From positions 2,030,749 to 2,094,748 of the forward strand of contig CABFPE010000031.1 in the NCBI GenBank assembly GCA_900660155.1: a stretch of 64,000 nucleotides of DNA, written 5' to 3'. The first letter of the stretch is position 1, and every line of letters begins with the position of its first letter. Positions 42,216 through 55,926 of the stretch are shown one piece after another. The translations under genes and the position numbers were made by a program. The notes under the pieces were generated by a model. The model made no database searches. It worked only from the letters and a program-made list of their open reading frames with translations, and had not been told where the DNA came from. The stretch is from Hofstenia miamia. Its lineage: Eukaryota; Xenacoelomorpha; Acoela; Hofsteniidae.

Positions 42216-44735
42216 AAAACCCGTTTCGACACTCATAGCATAGACTTACTTTGTTTTTTAAATCAATTTTGCTGGACATTTTTCGAGTTGTTATTTGTCA
42301 ACCTTTATTTTCTCTTAAAATATTTTAAAAAATCACTATTTTTAAGTGCATTTGCTTTAAAATAATGTCGTTTTTAAGTAGTTTAGAAGTCTTATAGAAA
42401 ATCGTCTATTCAAATGTCAACAGCCCTTGTTTAGGTCTTGATAGCCTTCTAAGAAAACTCTTACATGCTAAAATAATTTTTTAAAAGCTAGACTATAACC
42501 TGACATTTATGAATCACATCTATATTTTTAGTTAAACTCATAAGGCATTTAGACAAATTTATCGACAGTATACTTGAAAACAAAAACAGAATTACAAAAA
42601 TATCATCCAATATTTTATGAATTTATGTCCAAACAAGAAAAAAATAAAAAAATTCAAACTTACATATTCAATTTAATTTCTACTGATAGAAAATTTACAT
42701 CAGCCACAGTTTACAGAATTATAAATCATGATAAAAAAAAATTAGATATCGTTCTATTAGTTTTTCTTACCCTAGCGTATTTCTTATGCAAATGCTTGGT
42801 AAATAGCTAGAATATATTCTTGTATAAATTTTATAAATATATATATATATATATATATGTATATTTATTTAAATCTCCGCTAAATACAGAAATGTAAATC
42901 TTCTGCATGACTGCGCTTACAACCATAAATCTCTGCCTCTCTACTGAGCGAGTGATGGGAAACAATTACGTAATTCGGGAAAAAATCGGAATTCCCGCGA
43001 AATGCGTTAGAAATTTCAGACCACAAAATATAACGTTTTTCCATTTTCTATCACAAAAAACAAAAAAAATATATATGTGTGAATGTTAATTTGAGATATG
43101 TTTCGCCTATTCAGACCTAATGCACATTATGAAATTTAAAAATATGAATATATGTAACATATAAACGTTCCAAATAGAAATTGATCCTTAGGTTTAGTTA
43201 AGTTTCATATGGTCGAAATTTAATTGGTTCAATGCTGAAAAACTTGAAAAAACTTTTATTAGACAGAAATTACTCCTGATAGCTTTCACTCTCTCTCTCT
43301 CTTTCATTACCATTACGAGCACTTCAAATGTGTTAGTAGATTGACCAATATTGCACAGCTGTTCATTTAGAAGCACTAACCGAAAAATTGGCAATTTGGG
43401 CACTAAAAACACCGAGAGAGACATGAGTCGAAAATGTAGGCCCACGCATGTGAATTTACATCAATTCAGCTCATTTTATGAACATTTTAGGACCAAAAAA
43501 TTTCAATTTTTAGGTTTACTTGATCAATGTGCGGTATGTTTGAAATCAAAGCTGTTCTTTGAGATCGTCCACTAATAACTCAAAAATATCTATACACGGA
43601 AATTGTAAAATCTACATTGAATTTTAGAAAAATAAGCATGTCAAAATGTCAATATTATGTATTATCACGTTGTTTAAAACTTTTAAACATTCAATATAGT
43701 TGGGCTGATTTGTTTAAAAAAATATTTACTGCTGCTATCTTACATATTTCACAATTTGACAACTACTGTTCTTAATTCAAATCCAATCGTAATATATTAT
43801 ATAAGAATTGAAGTATCACATGCATGTTTTTACATATTCCTATTCAATATAATTTTTTAAAATTGCTAGTTTTAAGTGAACTACTTTTGTTTTTATTAAT
43901 TACTAATGATCATGGACATGATCATGGACTAGGATCATAATAGTTTTTTTCAACAAACTTGGATCACACCTACAATTAGGTACACCAGAAGAGAATAAGA
44001 CTATATTCTGGTAAAGCTTGACTTTCTAGCACTGGTCTTGGGCTCTAACTGGCCTCACTACTTTCGAGGTGCCAGAAACACTACTGACTGTGTGATTTGG
44101 ATATTGGATACATTATGTGTAACCAAACCCTAATATACATATTTAGAACATGTGTTTCGCTGACATGTTTACAATTTAGTAGAAAATTGAACTTTAGAAA
44201 TATAGATATTTTTGAATTCAATTTTCCCAAATTTAATAGAACGTACCAAATAGAAATTTAATTAGCTGGTGTTGCAAAAATTTCTATGAACTTGTCATTT
44301 TACTAGATGTTACAGTAAATAACTATTTGTTTCAGGATTTTATTTTGTTTGTGATATTTTATTAGGAAATACCTCTATACAACTTAATTATATCATTAAA
44401 CTAATAAATTGTATAATTTTTTCTTTTTAAGCATTCAATGTTTTTGTATTATAGATATACTAGTTGCATCATTGAATTCAAGGATTTTTGTAGAATCATC
44501 CACCCGGGTATTGTATGCCTTAATACATCATCTTATTTATTATCTGGTTCATTTAGTGGGAGGTGCCTATTTTATTCAACTGCTGACTGATTTTATTACT
44601 TAGTTAACAGTTAGCCTTAATGTAATAATTACTGTTTACGTAATTGTCATTACGCAAACAAGTGGACATCTGCCAATTAATTCACCAACAACTCGTCCAT
44701 CCAACAATTTGATTTCAATTCGCCGATGCTTCAGA
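42216..44735. other. No supported gene
   Basis: AT-rich DNA with a TA array at 42838-42858 and a CT run at about 43287-43304. Frames at 42574-42810 and 43351-43575 show no family motif. Confidence 0.5.
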
Positions 44736-44737
44736 TA

Positions 44738-44966
44738 AAGCCCATGCTACACGAACAACTTTTGTCGCCAACTTTTGTTTGTTGATTTGGTATGCTACAC
44801 GAACAACTTTAGTCATTTAATTAGTTTTCGACAAAAGTTGCGGAGGGATGCTACTTTAGTCTGGATAATTACGCCCGATTTTAGTTGTGGAAGAGAGGTG
44901 CTACAAGAACGATTTTCATTGGCCAAAAAAAATTGGCGACAAAAGTTGTTCGTGTAGCATGGGCTT
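44738..44966. mobile_element. Palindromic MITE with 34-bp perfect inverted ends, TA target
   Basis: The left end starts AAGCCCATGCTACACGAACA and the right end is its exact reverse complement for about 34 bases. TA dinucleotides flank both sides. Internal partial repeats of the terminus (ATGCTACACGAACAACTTTA, GGTGCTACAAGAACGA) show the interior is built from decayed copies of the same motif. Confidence 0.88.
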
Positions 44967-45230
44967 TAGGGACATAGATTATGTGTGCCCTATCTTATTG
45001 CGGTGCTAATAATATTAATGACATAATTCGACTTAATCTCTTTTGAAATAAAACGATTTCAAAACTTTCCTGTATGTGTTACAAGTAATATGGTAACTAA
45101 CAAATAATAACAATGGCTGCTTACGAACAGCTAGTTAGATAAAAACCTTGCAGCTTCCTAATTAATTACTGATTGATAATTAACAAGGTCTCTTTTCGGT
45201 CATTTATAATCTACAATTTGGATCTAAAAT

Positions 45231-45592
45231 CAGACTTGTCAACGAGGAGAGCTTTTAACGAGCCGAGCCGAGCTTGAGCAGAGTATTTGATATACAACGA
45301 GCCCAAAATATTTGATATACAACGAGCCCAAAACGAGGCCTATTTTAGGCAAAGCAAGTTTATATTTCTGCTTGTTAATTTGATTATGGAGATTTTTCTT
45401 ATTTTTTCAGTCAGTATGCCTTTCCTATAATCTTATTTAAGAAATGTTTATTAAATAATAGGAAGAGCTATGTAAAAAATTCGTTGAGCACAATATTTTT
45501 ACAAAAAATACCGAGCTAAAACAAGCCTCATTCAAAAATTTTATATGGCGAGCCGAGCCGAGCTTGGAAATGTCGGCTCGTTGACAAGTCTG
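45231..45592. mobile_element. Second CGAGCCGAGC hAT-type MITE, 8-bp target duplication
   Basis: Ends CAGACTTGTCAACGAG and its reverse GACAAGTCTG are flanked by TCTAAAAT on both sides (45223-45230, 45593-45600). Its interior aligns with the copy at 39891, for example TATTTGATATACAACGAGCC, which also occurs here as a small internal duplication. Confidence 0.93.
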
Positions 45593-45600
45593 TCTAAAAT

Positions 45601-48600
45601 ATAATAACGTTAATTCTTATGTTTAGCCATACAGACTTTTTCGAATTTGTTACTACATGCAAACTGAATTAGATCAATAGCTAGCTAAGCGGGAAATTCG
45701 AAAAAACCGTATATGTACACCCAACCTAAATGCAGTTAGCGATTGGGGGCTAAAACCTATAATTGTTCTCACCATCGATCCTGACCGTTATTTTGCATAA
45801 AACGCTTAGCTACGCATTTAGTATAGTCAAACCGTAACAAAATAAGACTACTTCAAAGAATTTATTTCATTATAATTTTTTCTCTTCATTAGTATTTATA
45901 CGAATTTTATCAAACATGTTTACTATATTGGAAAATATGAAACAAGTACCTGTCTTCTAATAATTTCTGTAATCCACGTTTTATTTTCTGCGTGGCGCAA
46001 TCAAGTTAGCTAAAATAAACGAGATTTTTGTCAAAACTGATTTGGCGACAAACATATTGTTCGTACAAATAAAAATATAAAAATCACTGCTACTATATCT
46101 TTCTGTTTCTCGAATTCATTGTATACTTTTCTTTCCCTTTTTGTAGTTCGATTATGCTACATTCTCATTATGTTATGCCCAGTGTCGTCTCGTGCATGCA
46201 AAAGTTAGGCAAGCAAATATTTTCTATGTAACCAAAATAGTGTAAGTAAAAAACCATGAAAAATGTATTTATGTATGAAATCCCCGAGGCGAGTTTTCTT
46301 CAGAAATTTATATGTATTATTATTATAGAAAGAAAATTAGTCCAGAAGTTTTTTAATAAATCATTTTCAAGAAAACATTGCTAGTAATTTCTATAGTCTT
46401 TTCTCCTATAATCGGTTATCTTGTATTTGAATAAAATTTCTTTAAACAGAAAATAATCCTTCTGCACGACGGTGATCAAAACCCAATAGTTTGCATTAAT
46501 TCAAATATTTACAAATTTCGGTAGTGCAGTCAATAAATCGTGCATTTCAAAATATTGAATAAGAATTTTGTCGATTTTTACAATTGAAGGCAAGTTGATG
46601 ATAGAAAACTTGAGATAAATTACGAAGTTTTTCAAGATTGAGAAACTTAGAGTAGAAATTTAGAACAGAAAATGACAGCTGATGGAAGTCATATTTAAAT
46701 CGCTCAAAAATTTTTAAAATTTATTTTCATATATATCACCTTAAAATATCTACGTTATATTTGATTTTTTAAATGAATTGGTAGCCATTCGTACAAAAAT
46801 TCGTCTTTGATTCACATTTGTTATAAATTTTTTAAATTCGGTAAAGAATATTTTACAAGGAATCCGTGATGTAAAAAATGCGAAAAAAACTGCGCCATAT
46901 AGGAGTCTCGCTCAAATATATTTCTGTTTCTGGTACTGCTTAATGTAAAAATGTTTCTGATTGATTTAAATAATGAACATCATTTTACTTTTGGGTTATT
47001 GCATTAAATTAAAGTACGCACGTCTAACCACCGATGTGACGTGTTTCGTAATTTTTTTGCTACCAATCACGTAGTCTAACCGTAGCCTTGCAACGGAAAT
47101 ATTTCAATGTGAAGCACTGATCAGAGTGCTAGCTTTGCTAGCTAAATCTTCACGAGATGAGTTGAAGAAAACTAATCTATATATTATTTGAGCGAGCGTA
47201 GGTACAGCATCAAGGTATTTGCTTGATGTGGCGCAAACATTCAATGATTTTTAAAGCAAATCGTTATGAATTATTTCCTAATTCAATTCATTTATTACTT
47301 GATTCTTTAATGTTGTTTTAATGTAAAACTAATAATTGTAAATTTGTATAGATATAAATTCATGCTATTAAGAATGAAGTTCATTTATTAAAAAATTATT
47401 GGGCGAGCACTGCTTGTATTGCTAACACGCACGAGCCGCCTATGGTTATGTCCATATATGACAATACAAAAAATTCTGGACATAGTATGCTGATGACAAT
47501 AAAATCAGCATAAAATATATTTACTAAATATACAATAAAATCAGAAATGATATAAAAGTCAATCAGAATCAAAATCACTGTGTTTATATTTAATATATGA
47601 ATTTTGAACTTTATATTTAATGCTTTTCTGTGTGATTAATTTGCAATCCAGTAAGGAGGTAGTTTATATTAATTGATTGTGATCAATGCATTAAAGCTGC
47701 TTTCTATAATGATAAAAATATTACAAAATTACGACTATTTTCTAAATCTGGAAAATGTGCATGCTTATTGCTCTCGTATATCAATAGTACATTCCTTCAT
47801 GTTCAAATTTACCTGCTTTTTTAATCTATGTGGATGATTGTCTACCAATAAGAATTTTCAGTTACTACATACTCTGGTAGTCTGCCCATGCCCATATAAT
47901 GATGAGATATTGAGCCAACACCACCAATGGATAGGTGGCTGGCATCCAAAGGGATGGACCACAAGTATTTGAAACTGGGTATAATTGACTAAATTTCTTA
48001 ACAGATGTTGTGAATAGGCTCTATATGTTTTTCCTAGGAATATGAAAAAATATCATCAATACATATTTCACAATTGTGCAGAAAGTTAAATATACATAAA
48101 CTACAAACCAAGCTGCAATCAATGATTTCAAGAAGCACCAAATATTTACAACCAACATGGAAATAAATTAAGAAGTTTGCTGCAGTTTTAATTAATTTTT
48201 TTTGTTCTGCTAGTGAGCTACGTTTAACAGTTCAGACACGTATAGTAATTGGTCTGTAGAAACTGCTTAGATATACACACATAATAAAATTTTAATTTCA
48301 TAGCTATATGTGCATGGCGATGATATATTGAAAAAATAATATACGCATATGCATCATTAACTTCTGTAGATAATTACATTAATTGCGGTGTCATTAAATA
48401 TTAGAAGATTTAGATATACAACATTAGAGTTGTCTATTTCTAGCTCAAAACACTCCTTCGCAAAACATTTTATATTTGAGTGTCATAGGGAACTAACTGA
48501 TAAATAGGAAATAAAAGTGAATTTGTAGTATTAAAAAATGTCTTGTGCTCTTACAATCATTTAATAATATAAACTTTATATTGAGCTTTTTAGCTATACG

Positions 48601-48742
48601 ATAATAAATTTCTTGCATAACTTTAAAGTTCTTTTCAGTGCAAATGTTTCTCCTTTGCACGCTAAGAATGAGGATTGTTTATAGGACCAATACCATTCAA
48701 AGTGGGCTTTTGATTTGCTGTAAATTATTTCTCAGATCTATC
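45601..48742. other. No supported gene
   Basis: AT-rich DNA. Short frames only, none with recognisable motifs. Confidence 0.5.
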
Positions 48743-48820
48743 TTATATAAATTTTTTTGTATATATATATGTATATATATATATTTGTTGTACTACTAAA
48801 AACATGAAATAAAGATATTG

Positions 48821-48825
<5 letters not shown>

Positions 48826-48851
<26 letters not shown>
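48826..48851. repeat. TA dinucleotide array
   Basis: About 26 bases, bordering the unidentified minus-strand frame that starts at 48860. Confidence 0.95.
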
Positions 48852-48859
48852 GGATCTGA

Positions 48860-49190
48860 ATGCCAAATATCAAACAAATTTTTAGCTACGTTTACGGTAC
48901 TAACTGTTAATTCAGGTCGTCCTGGTGCATTTAGTTCTGACTTAGTCGTCGCTTGATATTCTACATTAAAAACAACGTTTTCATGACATAAAAATGTCGA
49001 GTCATATGAAATCAATACGGTCTGGTTAGGTATTGGTAATTTGACTTTTTGCACGTCTTTTGATACATTTATCAGAATTGCATAAACTTGATCATCATTT
49101 TCAGAATTTTTTAATGGTATTATTTGCTAGCACTCTTGAACATGATTTATAACACCTTGATTACGGAGGCAAGTCAATAAATAAGAAAGA
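48860..49190 (-). other. Unidentified coding-like remnant
   Basis: The minus strand reads ENDDQVYAILINVSKDVQKV, then KLPIPNQTVLISYDST and ENVVFNVEYQATTKSELNAP in one frame of about 100 codons. The frame has one stop upstream of it and a TA array at its downstream edge. The alternating hydrophobic pattern suggests beta strands. I do not recognise a family. It may be an exon or a pseudogene fragment. Confidence 0.3.
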
Positions 49191-50084
49191 TGATATTGAT
49201 TAGTAAACATTTATGCACATATTGTGCTAAATTACCTAAACTAAGGCTGCAGGTGGGTCATAATTTTTTAACCAGTCTAACTCAATCCAAACGGATTTCA
49301 CAAAAAACCGACCCAACACAACCTAAGAAGAAGTTTTCGAACTCTGCTCCAATTCATCCCAACCTGACCCAATCATAGTAATTTGAAGGTTTCTTCAATA
49401 AACAAGAGCTGGTCAGTCGTCAGTCGCACTTGATATATTGAAGTGTTAATAAAATAGGTTTTCAAGTAGATTACATATACTTGATATATTTTAAAGTTCA
49501 TAATGACCTTTTACTACGAACTTTTTTATTAAAATTCAGGATGATCCCGAATTATTTTTGGTAAAAAATTGCCTACTTAACTTCATCATCAGAATTACTT
49601 AAGAATATACTAATCTAACCCTAGCCACAGCCATCAAAATGCGTCCCGACCCTAGTCAAAGCATGGATTGACGCAACCACTAGCAGCCATGACTCAAAAA
49701 CAAAAAACAAATATAATTGTGAATTGGAGGCAGTATTTTGGCATATTACAGCAAAAACAAACTCATAGCAGTGAAGTATATGATCAGGCGCACTAGTGAT
49801 TTGTAGCAGGTGTAGCACTGGGGCGCTTTGGCAAATGAAATGTAAAATATCAACACATTTGGAGATCTTAGGCAAAAGTTCTTCGTGAACATCAGAAAAT
49901 AGCAAGCATCTTACCATTCAAAAATTGTTTTTTTGGGGTGATTTCTTTGGAGAAGTTTGTGTCATATTATGCTTGCATTACTCAGACTTTATGACATTGA
50001 AGCTCAATTTTTATTCTCCACGATTGCCACTTTCAATTTGTTATCTATGTTTTCTCAATTTATTGTTGTTTTTCAGATATACTG
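49191..50084. other. No supported gene
   Basis: AT-rich DNA. 49240-49380 holds loosely repeated GACCCAAC/TCAATCC motifs that may be transposon-end debris. Confidence 0.4.
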
Positions 50085-50500
50085 TTCAAGAGGTTGACAT
50101 GCATCTCAGGATAGAATCAATAAATGCACTTGAAAATGCCCACTGCAACGCAGAATAGAGCTTCAGCACCATCGAAAAGTGGATTCTTGATTCAATCGTA
50201 TCTCTTGTCTCGAAATCCGTTGTCCTGGCAAGTGTCAGATACAAGCACACCGATGAAGTCATCTGCCCTCTTTTCCAAAGAGCTACTATCAAGGGACCAT
50301 ATTTCTTCCATTTTTGGACATAGCTCCTGCTCAGCTGTTTCTAGGATTTTCAGGGAAAACTACTTCTGCAAAATTGCTTTGTTTTTACCCCTCTTGGCTC
50401 TTAATGTGATCTCGCTGATAAGATGCTTGTCATCGTGTTCAAATACCACAAAGCTGCGCCCCTGGACAACAACCACCAACTGAATCCTGGGATGATCGAA
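50085..50500 (-). pseudogene. Unidentified protein-coding remnant with frame break
   Basis: The minus strand reads QGRSFVVFEHDDKHLISEIT, RAKRGKNKAILQK, stop, then FSLKILETAEQELCPKMEEI and KRADDFIGVLVSDTCQDNGF. In the next frame it continues with SRIHFSMVLKLYSALQWAF and SSAFIDSILRCMSTS. The two frames appear to be one helical protein interrupted by a shift. An AG acceptor-like site (TCATCCCAG) precedes it on the minus strand. The composition is clearly protein-like and relatively GC-rich, but I do not recognise the family. Confidence 0.45.
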
Positions 50501-53434
50501 ATGAAAGTTTCAGAGTTACATAAAATTAATTATATGTTTACTAATCAAAAGTATGGCATCTGAAAAATATTTTTCCTGTTAGTATATTTTCACATATTTT
50601 GAAAACAGGTGTGGAATTTTTGTAACATAATAGAGATAATATGAACATTAAGGAATTTGAAAGGAAATTAACAGCATTAGAGTCTACTAGAATCTATCGG
50701 GCTGAGTTTCATTGGTAAAAATATACACTATAGACCTGTGCTGCCACTAATATATCCATACAAGTTGAGATACACATCATCAATTAAGAATAGAGAAAAC
50801 TGAAGACATCATAGAAAGACCAAAAACGTCACTACTAAGGCAAAAGAAACTCCAATCATGACTAATTTGGTTCTAGGATTTTTATTCACTGCCATTTTTT
50901 ATAAAAAAAGCAATAACATTAACAAAATTATTCCTGAAGATAAATTTTTATGAATTCAGATTAAGTTTTAGTAATCTTGAATGTAAGGAAATGAAGGAAT
51001 AGCAATTAATTTTGCTAATAATTGGACTTGGAATCAAAATTATTGAAGCTAATTTGATTCATTGAGCAATCCAAAATATTTCTATCTTTGCTATGGAAAT
51101 TATATTTACTTCGAAAAGTGTTTAATAATATAGGATTTGGCAACAACCTTAATAACTAAATTCAATAATTAAAATTTGCATTTGAGATTTCTTTTTGATT
51201 GGTGATTTGATTGCAAATTTCATTGGTTGTTGAGCGTTAATATAGACGTTGAACAAGAAATTTAGCAGTCGTTCATTAAGAGTAAGTACATGCTGTTAAA
51301 TTTATTTTACATTTAAAAAAGTATTTTTAAAATGCTATCTCCAAATTGGAAGTTCAATGTTTTGAACTTTTTTAAATATATGCTTTTATGAATGCTTACA
51401 AATAATATCCTTAATTAAGTGCTTCATATACAGGAGATTCATAATATCATTTTCAGGGATAGATTTCTAATAAATTACAAGGCCACTAATGCTACTTATT
51501 ATATTTCTGTTTTCTTGCATTCGTTTTCTCAATGGTATCAAACGAATTTTCTTCTGCAACATGGGAAAAATGTAAATCATACGTGGAGTCCAATAAAAGC
51601 TAAATTTTCTGTTTTTTGATTACTTCTATGTTGTGAAATCAAGGCAATAACTACGAGATTTTAGAAGAATAGGAAATGATGGAATGCTAACTTCAATCTA
51701 AATTATTTCAAATTTTCGCCAACAATTTTATATTAGAAGTACATTATTAACGCGGCCTATGCAATTTGATAACCTTGCTTTAGTATCCAATAATCAAAGA
51801 TTTCACTGTTTGCATTTGGATGATTTACTTTGTAAAGTATATTCTCTATAAAAGTTAGAATAAATTAAATTATTCAACTTGAAAGACAAACTCTTAGACG
51901 AACATGATATTTAAGTGTAAGATAGTAGTAAATATTGACTTAAAACAATTGCTAAATATCCTAAATATTTCAACAACTTTCAAAATTATAAGGTTCAAAT
52001 CATAGCATACGTTTTTTTAGTATTTCTATGATTGTTCAGCGAATTTATATTTGGTATATAAGAAAAAACTTAGTTGCCAATTATTGAATTTTCTGTAACT
52101 CATTCAATAATTGAAACACACAATTCGTATTAACCTGTAGCCCCACCTTTTTTGCTGCTACATTGGTAAATCCAACTGTGTTAATATACGACCTCTACAC
52201 ATAAAGAGACTACATTCATTTATTCCATTACGTTTAATTGGATAGCATCAATAGTGCACTAATTCAAATTTCTCTAGCAATTTTTCTAACACTAAAACGA
52301 CATTAATCTATCAATTTTGTATATTTCTTAGTCAATGAATAATCAATTGTATTTCTATTTTGAATTTCCTATCGAAAAATTGTGAATTGTGTTTTCTATT
52401 AAACACATTATGACAAAAAACGTTCCATGATGTAATGAATACAATTTAATTATGACATGTCAAACGGATTGAGAACTAAATTGAAATATTTAAAAAACAC
52501 CATAAAAAGCATAGTCTGTGACATTATATAGCTAAGACTATAAGAGACAATTCAGAAAACGAACACCCGAATTATATATGAAATATATAATTACACCCTA
52601 ATATATAATGAAATATATAAAGTAACTTATAAATCAATGAAGGTTAATAGGGTTTAGAAAAAAAAATTTTAATAGAAGTATTTTCAGAAACTATTCATGT
52701 ATCATTGACATTATGTGGAGGAACGTTTTGAAATAGCTTTGTTGTTTGAAGAAACTAAAGTTGAATATAGATATTTATAATATATTTTTACAACATTTTT
52801 ATAAACTCTTTTATATCGTGTAAAGTATTCTCATAAACAATGAAACACTTCAATTTTCAGGTCAATTTCAGTGATACATTAGTATATTAACTAGAGCAAG
52901 TATTCTAAAATTTCAAACAAGTTGCTATAACCAATTTTTTAAACCAGTAGAAATTTCTAAAGTGATTATGAATGTCAAATTGTTGTAAACTTTTCAAAAG
53001 TTTAATTATTATTATTATTATTATTGATATATTGAAATTCGACAATAACATTAAACAAAACTGGTTCACAGTTTCGGCATTGTTTTACTTCACATGAAAA
53101 ATGACATCTTACATTGAGAGAAATAAACAATGTAGAAACCCCACTTTACGGCTAAGGCAATAAGACTAATAATGTTATCTTTACCAAATATCACATGCCT
53201 AAAAGGCTGCATTTATTTGGCTTCGAATTATTCACAAATTGAAGCCATTGCTACACAAAAATTACACGAATTTCAATAGCTGAAACTTGGCTAACGCAAG
53301 AACAGTATAACCTTGGGAATATTGCCGAATTAATACCTTATATGTATTAGCTAAAAATAATTTAGAATCTGCAATTAAAGTTCTTCAATGAATTGTAAAT
53401 TAATGCAGCTAGTAGTAATCCTTGAAGAAACTTT
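50501..53434. other. No supported gene
   Basis: AT-rich DNA with a short ATT microsatellite at 53004-53026. No family motifs. Confidence 0.5.
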
Positions 53435-53500
53435 GCAAAATGATGTGTTATGCCATGGCCCACCTAGATCACGGCCATGCACATTGCAGCAATTCTGAAA
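53435..53500 (-). repeat. Interspersed repeat copy, inverted relative to 55372-55430
   Basis: The minus strand reads TTGCTGCAATGTGCATGGCC and GTGATCTAGGTGGGCCATGG. The plus strand at 55390 reads AATGTGCACAGCAGTGATTT and ACGTGGGCCATGG. The two stretches are clear relatives in opposite orientation about 1.95 kb apart. Confidence 0.6.
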
Positions 53501-55371
53501 AAGAAGGAGGCGAAAATATATTTTACGTTTTAATACAGATTTCTGTACAAGACTATAGAGCATGATACAAATGTACTCAAGTATTTTCTCCAATTGCTAT
53601 GAAGTACTAGTTTTACATGTCCTGGTAAACATAATCAATATGCTGGTCATAAAGTAATTACAACCAGTTTAGGAGTTACTTGTATATCTAGAATAGAATT
53701 CACCATTTTCATTATTAATTTTGTCATGGTGTTACTAAAAGCTTGAAGGAATCTAATCAATGACAGAATTTGCTATATCAATGGAAAATATTTTTAAGCT
53801 ATCACTATTTAAGTCCTTAATATAGTGGCACATTTTTTACCTTCTTCAGAAGAGTGCAATAAATCTATTGAACAAGAACTACATGAGGCTATATTAGCAT
53901 TACATACAAACCTCTTTTCACAGCATAAATAAAGCTGTCAACCAGCTCAACCTCATTTAAAGAGTTTAAGAAATTTCATCAACATTGCTTGCTGTCCAAT
54001 AATCAATAGTGTCAGGATCAATTTCCAGATTGACCTTCAACAACTTTTTATCTTAACAACTTAATAATGTTTTCACACTGTTGAATATTCATGAAGGTAT
54101 GAGAAATCGACCACCTCCTATTTGACGATAGCATCCAAAACTTTTTCAGGTGAATTTTGCTCTAATATGAATGTTAAAAAATCTAAATGTCCACTTCAGT
54201 TTATGAGATAGCCAATTCATTGTGCAATATACATTGTTGTGCAATGGACAGAAATGTTTCTGTATTTTAAGGCTGCGCAGTCTAGAAAGTTGATATTCTT
54301 TAAGCGTGTTTTGTACTTTTTTCTATTTCATGTGTTTTTTAAAGCGGCCTATTCAGATTTACTTTTTTTCAAAAATAGCAATTTTAATTACATCTTGTTT
54401 AATCTTTTACCAGCAGTTTCGATTTTGATTATGTTAACAGCATCATTTGGATATCAGGGGAAGATGACACTGAATGGAAAAGTTAAGCTTAGAGATGCTT
54501 CTTGCAATATTCTAGAAAAAAAATATTGATATTAACATTGTAACGCGCTAAGGCCTTTCCTAACAGCGTTTTCTTAGTTAATGCAGTATTGAAAAATGTT
54601 AGTAGCTATTACTTCAATTTCACTATGAAAAAATAGTAAACAAGACAATACAAATATTCCTTTCTATAAATAAAATGTTCTATAAAACAGTAGACGCTGC
54701 TATAAATTGGTCATACAAGTGCTTTAACCATCATAGGCGACTGCTTTAGTTATGTCCCATAAGTTAGGATCAGAAGAAAGTTAAACTAAGTGCTGGAAAA
54801 TAAATTTTAAGGTTAAATAGTTGTAGGTGATTAATCCATGTCCAAAAACAAATATAGAAAATAATATTTATACATCAAACCATTGATTAAGATTATGCAT
54901 TATTGCATATTTTACATACCAGGTAACTTAGTGAAGAATCATATATTTTTCGAAATAGTAGTGTTTGACTTCAGTTTTTTGACGTTTTGGTGGGAAAATA
55001 ACGCAATCATTTGTGAAATGTCTTTACAGAGTACTTTACAGAGTAAATTCTAAATGATGTAATGCTTTCATCCACAAAGGTATTATAATTTCTTCTGAAG
55101 GAAATTTAAATTGAACAAATAAGTTTTATCATCATAATCCGATATAAAAAGTGGGGCTCGGCGCTTTTTCATCATTATGAATAGAATACTAATAATTCAA
55201 AGGCAGTAGAACAAATATGAATATATATATTTCTAAGTGTGTAAATATACATGTAACTTCAGCTTCATTAATATTGATATTGTCGTCTGCTGTTGTTTAA
55301 TTTAATCTTAAATACATACATTAAATATTGCAACGCCTTTATGCGGCGTAAAATATTCATTTAATTATACC
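53501..55371. other. No supported gene
   Basis: AT-rich DNA. Minus-strand sequence at 53880-54110 has scattered protein-like stretches (LLKVNLEIDPDTIDYWTASN, NEVELVDSFIYAVKRGLYV) in different frames, possibly a decayed exon. The plus frame 54239-54529 is Phe/Leu-rich without motifs. Confidence 0.4.
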
Positions 55372-55430
55372 CCTCCTGAAATTGCGGCAATGTGCACAGC
55401 AGTGATTTACGTGGGCCATGGTTATGCAAA
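55372..55430 (+). repeat. Interspersed repeat copy upstream of the GPCR
   Basis: Related to 53435-53500 in inverted orientation. It overlaps an upstream in-frame ATG at 55390, which argues against that ATG being the true GPCR start. Confidence 0.55.
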
Positions 55431-55647
55431 TATGGGACATGGATATCGCTTAAAGAGTAGCTTTTTGTATAATGTTGTATATCAACACGCATACAGATAT
55501 AACGAAATCGATTACCAATTATTCATGATTAAATACCATACCAATGAATGGATGGATATTTGCATTATATTATTATTGAATCAGTGTTTGAAAAAGCAAT
55601 TTAGAATTCAATTTCAAATCAATGAACTTATATCAAATAGTTTTAGA

Positions 55648-55926
55648 ATGAGTAATGCGACCACCAACGGAATTGAAGACAACGTTTTCAACAAACTATT
55701 GAATTATGTGAATCTATTGGGCTTTTGCATATCGCTTGTTGGAATATGCTTAAATTTCTGTTCTTATCATACAGCCAATTACCTCAAACAAAAAAATTCT
55801 TCAATTACTCTGATCAAATGCTTAGCAATTTGGGATGCGATTGCAATTCTTCAGGATGGTGTGTTTAATTTGGGAGGAAGTTATTTTGACTATTACATTG
55901 CAGATTTCAACCGCTTCAACTGCAAA
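55648..55926 (+). CDS. GPCR exon 1: N-terminus, TM1, TM2
   Basis: 93 codons ending FNRFNCK at a GTGAGT donor. The alternative start 258 bp upstream would add 86 residues of non-conserved, repeat-derived sequence. Confidence 0.82.

Noticed and set aside
54239-54529. 96-codon plus-strand frame
   Set aside because: Phe/Leu/Lys-rich low-complexity composition, no motif or splice context.
55390-55647. Upstream extension of the GPCR N-terminus
   Set aside because: The extra 86 residues overlap an interspersed repeat and have no GPCR character. The ATG at 55648 is better placed and followed by a glycosylation sequon.
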